Shown here: in pieces, positions 14,000 to 20,220 of the stretch
Layout of the letters: every line of letters begins with the position of its first letter
How positions within the stretch are numbered: the stretch's first letter is position 1
Assembly (NCBI GenBank): GCA_009911365.1
Contig: QXXF01000030.1
Coordinates: forward strand, 1-35,457
Origin: Clostridiales bacterium
GTDB taxonomy: Bacteria > Bacillota > Clostridia > Peptostreptococcales > Anaerovoracaceae
Direction: 5' to 3'
DNA: 35,457 nt
Notes under the pieces: model-generated
The model's input: the letters and a program-made list of their open reading frames with translations, nothing else
Databases searched by the model: none
What the model was told of the DNA's origin: nothing
Made by a program: the position numbers and the translations under genes

Positions 14000-14265
14000 A
14001 CGAAGCGTTAAGAAAGGAATTGGAACGGTATTATCTTCACGACTGTTACGGAGACCTGCGGGACAGCGAATCGGTCAAGGCGGCTCACAACGCTTGTTAC
14101 GCCAGCATGGGGCCGTTGAAGCGATTGGACAAAGAACTGTTCGACAGCCTGGAAATGGCCATGTGCGATTCGGAGATCGCTCACGAACTGCAAGGCTTCC
14201 TGCGGGGATACGAACACTGCCTCACCATGCTGGGCCTGAACAATGAAAAACCCTCTCGCCAGTAG
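13996..14265 (+). CDS. Small phage protein of unknown function
   Basis: The 89-residue protein is predicted mostly alpha-helical, with three cysteines (C18, C34, C52) and a fourth near residue 76. No family is recognised. Its last codons form the left arm of a long hairpin (CCCTCTCGC, 14251-14259), so the 3' end of the gene is part of a structured RNA. It starts at an ATGA overlap with the preceding gene. Confidence 0.65.
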   Translation: MNEALRKELERYYLHDCYGDLRDSESVKAAHNACYASMGPLKRLDKELFDSLEMAMCDSEIAHELQGFLRGYEHCLTMLGLNNEKPSRQ

Positions 14266-14345
14266 AATAACCACAAACCACACGCGAGAGGGCGGGCCGT
14301 GAGGCCACAATTTTAGATTAGCAACTAAATTGTAACCTCACGGCC
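14251..14345 (+). ncRNA. Candidate structured RNA: two consecutive long hairpins between early genes
   Basis: Hairpin 1 pairs CCCTCTCGC (14251-14259) with GCGAGAGGG (14284-14292). Hairpin 2 pairs GGCCGTGAGG (14295-14304) with CCTCACGGCC (14336-14345). A further inner stem pairs ACAATTT(T)AG (14307-14316) with CTAAATTGT (14325-14333) across an eight-base loop. All stems are perfect or nearly so, and the two hairpins stack with two bases between them. No T run follows, so these are not ordinary terminators. They occupy most of the gap before the gene at 14387. Roles could include mRNA processing, antitermination or regulation of the next gene; I do not recognise a named RNA family. Confidence 0.65.
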
Positions 14346-14386
14346 GAAAGATTGCAAGCGGAAAATGTGAGAAAGGAAGAAGCGTA

Positions 14387-14665
14387 ATGAAATACAGAAA
14401 AAAGCCGGTGGTGATCGAAGCGTTTAAATGGACGGGTGGACCCGATCAGACAGAAGGCCCGAAATGGATAATCGATGCGATCAAAAAAGGCGCGGTGAAG
14501 TTCTCTGGAAAAGGAGACGAGTGTCGCATGGAGATTGAAACACTGGAAGGAACGCACACGGCCAGCGTTGGCGATTACATCATTAAAGGCGTGGAAGGTG
14601 AGCTGTACCCTTGCAAACCTTGGATATTTGAACAAACGTATGAGAAAGTTGAGGTGGAAGAATGA
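14387..14665 (+). CDS. PGDYG-type small phage protein
   Basis: The 92-residue protein begins MKYRKKPVVIEAFKW and contains SVGDYIIKGVEGELYPCKPWIFEQTYE, the pattern of a very common phage protein with a PGDYG-like turn. Function is unknown. AAAGGAAGAAGCGTA precedes the ATG. It overlaps the following lipoprotein gene by four bases (ATGA). It is the first gene after the structured RNA at 14251-14345. Confidence 0.8.
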   Translation: MKYRKKPVVIEAFKWTGGPDQTEGPKWIIDAIKKGAVKFSGKGDECRMEIETLEGTHTASVGDYIIKGVEGELYPCKPWIFEQTYEKVEVEE

Positions 14666-15075
14666 AAAAGAAAATCATAATCATGTTGTTGGCGTTGAGC
14701 GTGACACTGTGCGCGCCCATGTTCTTCGCGGGATGCGCGGAAGCGGACAAAGTGAGCCATAACGTGTCGCGGGAAGCCGACAACTTCAACGTGCTGAGGC
14801 GGTTCGCCGTGATCAACACCAGGACGGACAAAGTGGAGTTCGAGTTGATCGGGGCCTTTTCTCTGAACGACGAAAGCGGCAACGAGGTGGCCAAGAAAGT
14901 GAGCGTCACCTGCGAAATGGAAGACGGGAGCTATAAAAAGCACATCATAGGCCTGAACAAAGACACGTTCTACGTGGTGGAAGACCTGGGCGGCGCAAAG
15001 GTGAACAAATACAAGTACCAAGTGAATTACATACCGGAATCCATCGTGCCGATCACGATCGTGAGCCATGATTAA
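14662..15075 (+). CDS. Phage lipoprotein, beta-sandwich type, possible superinfection-exclusion factor
   Basis: The 137-residue product has a lysine-rich start, a hydrophobic signal segment and a lipobox FAGC, with lipidation predicted at Cys25. The mature part is beta-rich and begins EADKVSHNVSREADNFNV, a pattern I associate with the beta-sandwich lipoproteins of Bacillota phages. It would be anchored outside the cytoplasmic membrane. Phage lipoproteins often block DNA entry of related phages; that role is inference here. It lies in the early operon rather than in the lysogeny arm, so expression in the lysogen is not assured. Confidence 0.82.
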   Translation: MKKKIIIMLLALSVTLCAPMFFAGCAEADKVSHNVSREADNFNVLRRFAVINTRTDKVEFELIGAFSLNDESGNEVAKKVSVTCEMEDGSYKKHIIGLNKDTFYVVEDLGGAKVNKYKYQVNYIPESIVPITIVSHD

Positions 15076-15087
15076 GGAGACGGCGAA

Positions 15088-15252
15088 ATGAAGAAAATGA
15101 ATTTTTATTTAGACACGGGGTTCGGAAAACGCTGCGTCCATGAAGATTCCATGGAATTCGATGACGACGCGAGTGCCGAGGAGATCGAGGCGGAACTCAC
15201 CGTATGGGCCAACGATCAGATCGACGCGTGGTGGGAGGAGGAGAAAGAATGA
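15088..15252 (+). CDS. Small acidic phage protein (DUF7167-like)
   Basis: The 54-residue protein starts MKKMNFYLDTGF and has an acidic helix ending WWEEEKE. This resembles a short conserved phage family with a beta-hairpin start and acidic tail (DUF7167-like, tentative). AAGGAGACGGCGAA precedes the ATG. It overlaps the next tiny gene by four bases (ATGA at 15249). Confidence 0.65.
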   Translation: MKKMNFYLDTGFGKRCVHEDSMEFDDDASAEEIEAELTVWANDQIDAWWEEEKE

Positions 15253-15332
15253 ATAAATTGACCCTATATAAGGCCCTAGCGTCCGCTGTGGCGCTTCTGA
15301 TTCTGGGATTGGTGGTTTTGGTTAGGCTGTGA
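15249..15332 (+). CDS. 27-residue single-pass membrane peptide
   Basis: The frame ATG 15249 to TGA 15332 encodes a peptide with a hydrophobic core (ALASAVALLILGLVVLVRL) and a short charged N-terminus. It is coupled to the preceding gene by an ATGA overlap, with AGGAGGAG upstream. Function is unknown. Small membrane peptides of this type are common in early phage operons. Confidence 0.55.
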   Translation: MNKLTLYKALASAVALLILGLVVLVRL

Positions 15333-15354
15333 AGATAGAAGGGAGGAAAAGCCA

Positions 15355-15729
15355 ATGGGAGCGACGAAGATATCGGAGAAAGAATTAAGGGAAGAACTGG
15401 AAGCGGGAATGACCAAGGAGGAGATCATGGAAAAACACGGCGTGACGATCCATACCGTCAACCGAAAGATGAAGATTCTAGGCCTGCGAGAAGAAGCGGC
15501 GAAAATGGAAGGCGAATTAGCGGCGGACTGCTTCGCCCACGACCGGCTCAATGGGAACTGCTCTTGCTTGAGCGTCAAAACGTGCCCGGGGAAAAGCTGT
15601 CCGTTTTACAAAGAAGCCAGCGTGGCTTTGGAGGAAGCCAAGCGAAGTCTAGATTCGAGCGGCGTTTACCAAAAGAGCGTTTTGGAAGTGATCGCCATGA
15701 TCGAGCGGAACCAGGGAATCAGCGCATGA
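15355..15729 (+). CDS. HTH protein with cysteine cluster
   Basis: The 124-residue product has an N-terminal helix-turn-helix (EAGMTKEEIMEKHGVTIHTV with NRKMKILGL, about residues 14-45) and a central cysteine cluster (residues about 60-85; CFAHDRLNGNCSCLSVKTC, then CPF) that could bind zinc. The rest is helical. It looks like a phage regulatory or DNA-binding protein of unknown target, located two genes before the late region. GGGAGGAAAAGCC precedes the ATG. Confidence 0.7.
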   Translation: MGATKISEKELREELEAGMTKEEIMEKHGVTIHTVNRKMKILGLREEAAKMEGELAADCFAHDRLNGNCSCLSVKTCPGKSCPFYKEASVALEEAKRSLDSSGVYQKSVLEVIAMIERNQGISA

Positions 15730-15767
15730 AGCGATTAGAAGTTGTCATGGGGAAAGGAGAATCGAGA

Positions 15768-16148
15768 GTGAGGGATTACGTGCCGAAAAGCTGCGGGCTG
15801 CCGGACGCTTTGGCCAACCAGGTGATCTGGCTGGTCAAGGACTACGACAGAATGAAAACGGAATACGACAACGCCATCTGGGACAGTCCAGATCCTCCGG
15901 ACGGGCAGCCGAGGGGAAAAGGTAACGGCGACCCCACTTCCAAAGAAGCCATGAAGCGGGCGGAACTCTTTCGAAAGCTTCAGGCGGTGGAACAGGCAAG
16001 GCTGGCGATCCCAGAAGTCTACCGGGACGGCGTGTGGAACAGCGTGTTGTACAAAACGCCTTATCCGAGGGACGCGAATCGCAAAACGTATTGGTCTCAC
16101 AAGAGCGTTTTTCTGCGCAAGGTGGCCGAAAACATGAATTGGGTGTAG
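15768..16148 (+). CDS. Late-gene regulator candidate (ArpU/RinA position)
   Basis: The 126-residue protein starts at GTG 15768 with AAAGGAGAATCGAGA upstream; the frame also has an ATG at 15726 overlapping the preceding stop but with a poor ribosome binding site. It contains LANQVIWLVKDYDRMKTEYDNAI, then SPDPPDGQPRGKGNGDPT, then AIPEVYRDGVWNSVLY and YPRDANRKTYWSHKSVFL. This is a conserved phage pattern whose C-terminal part resembles a sigma-region-4-like helix-turn-helix. The position directly before the terminase genes is that of ArpU/RinA-type late activators. Activation of the repeats just downstream is inferred. Confidence 0.65.
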   Translation: MRDYVPKSCGLPDALANQVIWLVKDYDRMKTEYDNAIWDSPDPPDGQPRGKGNGDPTSKEAMKRAELFRKLQAVEQARLAIPEVYRDGVWNSVLYKTPYPRDANRKTYWSHKSVFLRKVAENMNWV

Positions 16149-16174
16149 ATTACGCGGAAAAAAGGCGCAAAAAG

Positions 16175-16226
16175 GTAACATGGGGGCAACGAAAGTAACC
16201 CCGGGGCAAAGATTTTATGATATTAT
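16175..16226 (+). promoter_or_regulatory. Candidate activator-dependent late promoter region
   Basis: GTAACNNNGGGGCAA occurs twice, at 16175-16189 and 16195-16209, exactly 20 bases apart, so both lie on the same DNA face. A TATGAT/TATTAT-like -10 follows at 16217-16226 with no good -35. This fits a promoter that needs an activator bound at the repeats, probably the product of the gene just upstream. Inference from layout only. Confidence 0.48.
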
Positions 16227-16287
16227 GGTATCAGTGAAAAAGCGAAAAACGGGCATATGTTTTGACTCCTTTTTATTATACCAGACA

Positions 16288-16318
16288 AAAGCTCCCTGAA
16301 AACGGGGAGCTTTGTTTT
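16288..16318 (+). terminator. Terminator-like hairpin in the late leader
   Basis: AAAGCTCCC (16288-16296) pairs with GGGAGCTTT (16305-16313), followed by GTTTT. It would stop or attenuate transcription from upstream before the small gene at 16418. Confidence 0.75.
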
Positions 16319-16354
16319 GTCACAAATCAAGACAAAAAGTCTGAATTTGTGACA
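16318..16354. promoter_or_regulatory. Nested inverted repeat between terminator and small gene
   Basis: TGTCACAAAT (16318-16327) pairs with ATTTGTGACA (16345-16354), and inside it AGAC (16330-16333) pairs with GTCT (16339-16342) around AAAAA. TTTGTC-like units continue to 16370. It may be an operator for the small gene at 16418 or an RNA hairpin. A TATGAT at 16382-16387 could be a -10 box but lacks a clear -35 at normal spacing. No gene is seen in 16149-16417. Confidence 0.45.
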
Positions 16355-16417
16355 TTTGTCGATTTTTGTCATGTTTTCGGGTATGATGGAGAAAAGAGGA
16401 AAAAGGAGGTCAATAAT

Positions 16418-16573
16418 ATGCCAACACCAACAGTAGCAGGCTTACAAGCGGAACTCGAATCATTAGAACGGCTTAGAGATGAGGCTGAAGCAGCAGGGGA
16501 TTATGACTTAGCTCGAACTTACGAATACAAAATAGAAAGAGTAAAAATTGAGCTTCATAATCTAGGACATTAG
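16418..16573 (+). CDS. Small helical protein, insulated accessory gene (moron-like)
   Basis: The 51-residue acidic protein is predicted as two helices (VAGLQAELESLERLRDEAE and DLARTYEYKIERVKIEL). No family is recognised. AAGGAGGTCAATAAT precedes the ATG, a leader nearly the same as that of the host aminotransferase gene. Terminators on both sides (16288-16318 and 16594-16622) suggest it is transcribed on its own, as in lysogen-expressed accessory genes placed before terminase. Confidence 0.7.
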   Translation: MPTPTVAGLQAELESLERLRDEAEAAGDYDLARTYEYKIERVKIELHNLGH

Positions 16574-16593
16574 AATAACTGATGCACATTAAG

Positions 16594-16622
16594 GAGACAG
16601 GAACCCAAGCCTGTCTCTTTTC
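16594..16622 (+). terminator. Rho-independent terminator after the small insulated gene
   Basis: GAGACAGG (16594-16601) pairs with CCTGTCTC (16610-16617) with an eight-base loop, followed by TTTTCTT. It lies 30 bases before the terminase small-subunit start, so late transcription must read through it or be antiterminated. Confidence 0.85.
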
Positions 16623-16651
16623 TTATGCGAAAAAGAAAGAAGGTGAGCCGA

Positions 16652-17107
16652 ATGGCGAAAGGAAAATACCAAGAGTGGAAAACGCCGGAAGGCTTGCTGA
16701 AAATCGAAGGCTGGGCCAGGGACGGCCTGACGGATGAGCGGATAGCCGAAAACATAGGAATCAACAGAGACACCCTTTATCGCTGGAAAAAGGAGCATTC
16801 CGACATTTCCGACGCCTTAAAAAGAGGAAAAGAGGTCATCGACCGCCAGGTTGAGAACGCTTTGCTGAAGCGGGCTCTGGGCTACCAGTACGAAGAAGTC
16901 AAAGAAAAGACGGAAGGCGGCTTGGTCACGGAGCGGACCGTCACGGTGAAAGAAGTCGTCCCGGACGTGACCGCCCAGATCTTCTGGCTCAAGAACCGCA
17001 AGCCGGAAGAATGGAGAGACAAACGGCAGATCGAGCACAGCGGGGAAGTCAGCGAAAAGCTGGCCGACGTCATGGACCAGCTGGGAGGCGAAGGCCTTGA
17101 AGAGTGA
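16652..17107 (+). CDS. terS: Terminase small subunit
   Basis: The 151-residue product has an N-terminal helix-turn-helix (LTDERIAENIGINRDTLYRWKKEH, about residues 27-50), a helical oligomerisation part, and a C-terminal tail after WLKNRKPEEWRDKRQIEHSG that is typical of phage small terminase subunits. It recognises the packaging site and hands DNA to the large subunit. An in-frame ATG at 16625 lies in the preceding terminator tail; GAAGGTGAG upstream favours 16652. It overlaps terL by 11 bases. Confidence 0.87.
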   Translation: MAKGKYQEWKTPEGLLKIEGWARDGLTDERIAENIGINRDTLYRWKKEHSDISDALKRGKEVIDRQVENALLKRALGYQYEEVKEKTEGGLVTERTVTVKEVVPDVTAQIFWLKNRKPEEWRDKRQIEHSGEVSEKLADVMDQLGGEGLEE

Positions 17108-18446
17108 AACGTTCCCCCTGTCGGAAAAATACCTGGATTTCATCAACACCGTGGAAGGCGTGGACGCGGATTTCCTGGAAGGCACCACGGCTTCCGGGAA
17201 GACCACGGTGGGAGCGGGGGTGAAGTTCATGCGCATGGTCAGCCGCAGCGAGAAAAAGACGCACCTCATCGCTTCCAAGACCGTGGGGGTGGCGGAAAAG
17301 AACGTCATCCAGCAGGACAACGGCATCTTGGACCTGCACAAGACGGCCAAGTACCACGGCAACGGGGACAACGAGAACAAACTGCCCCACATCAAGTTCG
17401 AAGGGAAGATCATCTACGTCTTGGGCTACGACAGCCGGGACAAATGGCAGCTGGTTTTGGGATCGCAGTTCGGCTGCGTTTACATCGACGAGATCAACAC
17501 GGCCAGCATCGACTTCGTAAGGGAAGTTTCCACCCGAAACGAATACTTGATGGCCACCCTCAACCCGGACGACCCGAGCCTGCCGGTCTACGACGAATTC
17601 ATCAACCGGTCCAGGCCGTACAAGAAATACGCCGGCGACGTGCCGCCGGAGATCATGAAAGAATTGAACAAAAAACCAGTGCCCAGATGGAGGTATTGGT
17701 TTTTCACGTTTCGGGACAATTTGAGCCTGACCGAGGCGGACATCGAAAAAAAGAAGTCAGCGGCCCCGCTCGGGACCAAGCTGTACAAAAACAAGATCCA
17801 AGGGCTGCGGGGGAAAGCCACCGGCCTGGTGTTCCCCAACTTCGACCGGGTGAAACACGCGCGCAAAAAGTCGTGGCTCAAAAACCAGGTCAAGGCGGGC
17901 AACGTCCGATTCAGGCGGTTCACGTCTGGACTGGACACCTCATATTCCCAGCAAAGCCCGGACACCTTCGCCATGCTGTTCCAAGGAATCACGGACGAGG
18001 GAGTCCTGGTGTGTCTGGAAGAAGAAGTCCGTTCCAACAGGGACAGGGAGAACCCCCTGGCGCCCTCGGACATCGCGCGAAGATACGTGGCGTTCTTGGA
18101 TCGATGCTGCCGGGAGTGGGGGATCGTCCGAGACGCGTTCATCGACAGCGCCGATCAAGCCACGATCACGGAACTGAAAAAATACAAACGGCAAAAAGGC
18201 TGCGCGTACAACTTCATCAATTCATACAAGAAGGTCTTGATCATCGACCGGATCAACCTGCAGCTGGGCTGGCTGCAAACCGGGCGCTACTTGGTTTCGG
18301 ACGCTTGCCCGGAGCACGTCAGGGAACTGGAAACTTACAGCTGGCGGGAAGACAAAGACGAACCGGAAGACGCGAACGACCACACGATCAACGCGGGGCA
18401 GTACGGTTGGATCCCGTACAGGCGGATCATAGGAACAGGAGATTGA
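17097..18446 (+). CDS. terL: Terminase large subunit
   Basis: This 449-residue packaging motor has Walker A GTTASGKTT (Lys35), Walker B CVYIDEI (Asp131, Glu132), a LMATLNP coupling-type motif, and a C-terminal RNase H-like nuclease domain beginning SGLDTSYS (Asp280), with FIDSAD about 80 residues later. It cuts concatemers and pumps DNA into proheads. The start is TTG at 17097 with GGGAGG eight bases upstream; no ATG or GTG gives the full N-terminus with the P-loop in place. All motifs are intact. Confidence 0.93.
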   Translation: MKSETFPLSEKYLDFINTVEGVDADFLEGTTASGKTTVGAGVKFMRMVSRSEKKTHLIASKTVGVAEKNVIQQDNGILDLHKTAKYHGNGDNENKLPHIKFEGKIIYVLGYDSRDKWQLVLGSQFGCVYIDEINTASIDFVREVSTRNEYLMATLNPDDPSLPVYDEFINRSRPYKKYAGDVPPEIMKELNKKPVPRWRYWFFTFRDNLSLTEADIEKKKSAAPLGTKLYKNKIQGLRGKATGLVFPNFDRVKHARKKSWLKNQVKAGNVRFRRFTSGLDTSYSQQSPDTFAMLFQGITDEGVLVCLEEEVRSNRDRENPLAPSDIARRYVAFLDRCCREWGIVRDAFIDSADQATITELKKYKRQKGCAYNFINSYKKVLIIDRINLQLGWLQTGRYLVSDACPEHVRELETYSWREDKDEPEDANDHTINAGQYGWIPYRRIIGTGD

Positions 18447-18449
18447 CAA

Positions 18450-20066
18450 ATGGGATGGGTGGACAAAATGAAACGTAAAATCAGGAGCTGGTTGAACGTC
18501 AGGGAAGCGGACCCGGCGTGCTTCGACATCACGGAAACTTTGGATTACGAGGGGAACGCCATCAAAAATCGCATCTGGTATCGAGGCGACAGCAACGAGC
18601 TGCAGCAGCTGTACGAGCAGATGAGCGCCGGCGTTGACCGGTACAAATTCTGGGCCTGCAAATCCAGCCCGGGCATGGAGATCAGGAAGATACACACGGG
18701 GCTGCCAGGCCTGGTCGTGGACATGATCGCGGCCGTGACGCTGGCGGACATCGGGGAATTCCAGATCAAAAACGCGGAAGACAGGGACATTTGGGAGAAA
18801 ACCTGCGAGGAAAACAAATTCTTCAAACGACTGGAAAAGGCGGTCAAGGAAACGCTGTACATCGGGGACGGGGCTTTCAAAATCACCTACGACAGCGAGA
18901 TATCGGATCACCCGATCTTGGAATTTTACCCGGGAGACCGCGTCGAGATCGAAAGCGAGCGAGGCAGGATCCGAGAGATCGTCTTCAAAACGATCCACGA
19001 TCACGGCTCCAACCGATACGTCCTCCATGAACATTACGGTTACGGATACATCAAAAATAGGCTGTACAAGGGAAACGACGAGGTGCCCCTTGATTCCATT
19101 CCCCAGACGGAAAACCTCAGGGACGTGTTCTTTTCCGGGTACGAGGAAGGAACGGGCGGCGAGCCAGGGGAGCGTGGCCAATACATGCTGGCCGTCCCCA
19201 TCCAGTTTTACGAATCCGGCAGATGGGACGAACGGGGGCAAAGCGTTTATGACAAGAAGGTGGACAACTTCGACTCGCTGGACGAGGCGTGGTCACAGTG
19301 GATGGACGCTCTTAGATCGGGTAGATCCAAGGAATACATACCGGAAAACCTGATCCCCAGGGATCCCGAAACCGGAAAACTGATCAGACCCAACCATTTC
19401 GACAACCGTTTCATCGCCATCGGAAGCGACCTGTCGGAAAACGGGCAAAACAAGATCGACCTGGAACAGCCGGCCATCCCCCACGACAGCTACTTGGCCA
19501 CTTACGTCACGGCCTTGGATCAATGCCTGCAAGGGCTGATTTCCCCTTCCACTTTGGGAATCGACGTGAAAAAGCTGGACAACGCGGAGGCCCAGAGAGA
19601 AAAAGAGAGGGCCACGCTTTACACGAGAAACACCATCGTCGCCGCTCTGGAGAAAGACCTGCCGGAGGTGGTGAAGACCGTGGTCAGGGCCCACAAAGAA
19701 CTGACGGGTGCGGGAAATCCGGCGGAAGAGATCGAGGTTTCCATTGATTTCGGCGAATACGCCAACCCGTCTTTTGAAAGCAAAGTGGAAACCGTGGGAA
19801 AAGGCAGGCAGCAGGGCGTCATGAGCATCGAAGCGGCGGTGGAAGAACTCTATGGGGACAGCAAAGACGAGGATTGGAAAAAAGAAGAAGTGGCCCGGCT
19901 GAAAACGGAGCAGGGCGTGGCGGAGCTGGAAGAACCGGCGGTCAATCAAGAGACAGAGGATTTCCGGCCAGGCTCGGAAGGAGGAGCGGATGAAGGTCAA
20001 AATAGCGAACCGGACTTGGACCATGGGACGGAAGGAGTACCAGGGACTGCTGCGGGTGGCCAGTGA
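18450..20066 (+). CDS. Phage portal protein (SPP1 gp6 type)
   Basis: The 538-residue protein sits between terminase and the minor capsid gene. It begins WVDKMKRKIRSWLNV and has the pattern and length of SPP1-like portals, which form the dodecameric ring for DNA entry. The C-terminal 60 residues are acidic and low in complexity (EEPAVNQETEDFRPGSEGG). AGGAGATTGACAA precedes the ATG. Its 3' end overlaps the next small gene by 77 bases in another frame. Confidence 0.9.
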   Translation: MGWVDKMKRKIRSWLNVREADPACFDITETLDYEGNAIKNRIWYRGDSNELQQLYEQMSAGVDRYKFWACKSSPGMEIRKIHTGLPGLVVDMIAAVTLADIGEFQIKNAEDRDIWEKTCEENKFFKRLEKAVKETLYIGDGAFKITYDSEISDHPILEFYPGDRVEIESERGRIREIVFKTIHDHGSNRYVLHEHYGYGYIKNRLYKGNDEVPLDSIPQTENLRDVFFSGYEEGTGGEPGERGQYMLAVPIQFYESGRWDERGQSVYDKKVDNFDSLDEAWSQWMDALRSGRSKEYIPENLIPRDPETGKLIRPNHFDNRFIAIGSDLSENGQNKIDLEQPAIPHDSYLATYVTALDQCLQGLISPSTLGIDVKKLDNAEAQREKERATLYTRNTIVAALEKDLPEVVKTVVRAHKELTGAGNPAEEIEVSIDFGEYANPSFESKVETVGKGRQQGVMSIEAAVEELYGDSKDEDWKKEEVARLKTEQGVAELEEPAVNQETEDFRPGSEGGADEGQNSEPDLDHGTEGVPGTAAGGQ

Positions 20067-20214
20067 GCAGGTGCCTTTCGGGATCTACGCGGTGGAGAAA
20101 AAAGACTACGCCGAACTGCTGAACATTCGCTGCCAAAGCGTCACCCAGTTGAAGCGGAGGATCCGAGAATTCAAAGGCCAAGGCTTCAAAGTCCATGAAA
20201 ACGGGAAAGCGTGA
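19990..20214 (+). CDS. Small conserved protein between portal and minor capsid genes
   Basis: The 74-residue basic protein contains GRKEYQGLLRVASEQVPFGIYAVEKKDYAEL and QLKRRIREFKGQGFKVHENG, a pattern seen repeatedly at this spot in Bacillota siphophages. Function is unknown. Although it overlaps the portal end by 77 bases, GGAAGGAGGAGCGG directly before the ATG supports a real gene. Confidence 0.75.
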   Translation: MKVKIANRTWTMGRKEYQGLLRVASEQVPFGIYAVEKKDYAELLNIRCQSVTQLKRRIREFKGQGFKVHENGKA

Positions 20215-20220
20215 GCCAAG

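Noticed and set aside
14284-14345. tRNA gene
   Set aside because: The hairpin does not form a cloverleaf, there is no T-loop GTTCRA motif, and no CCA-type end.
17444-18478. 344-residue frame overlapping the terminase large subunit
   Set aside because: Arg/Gly/Pro-rich shadow of the GC-rich terL gene; the terL frame has intact ATPase and nuclease motifs.
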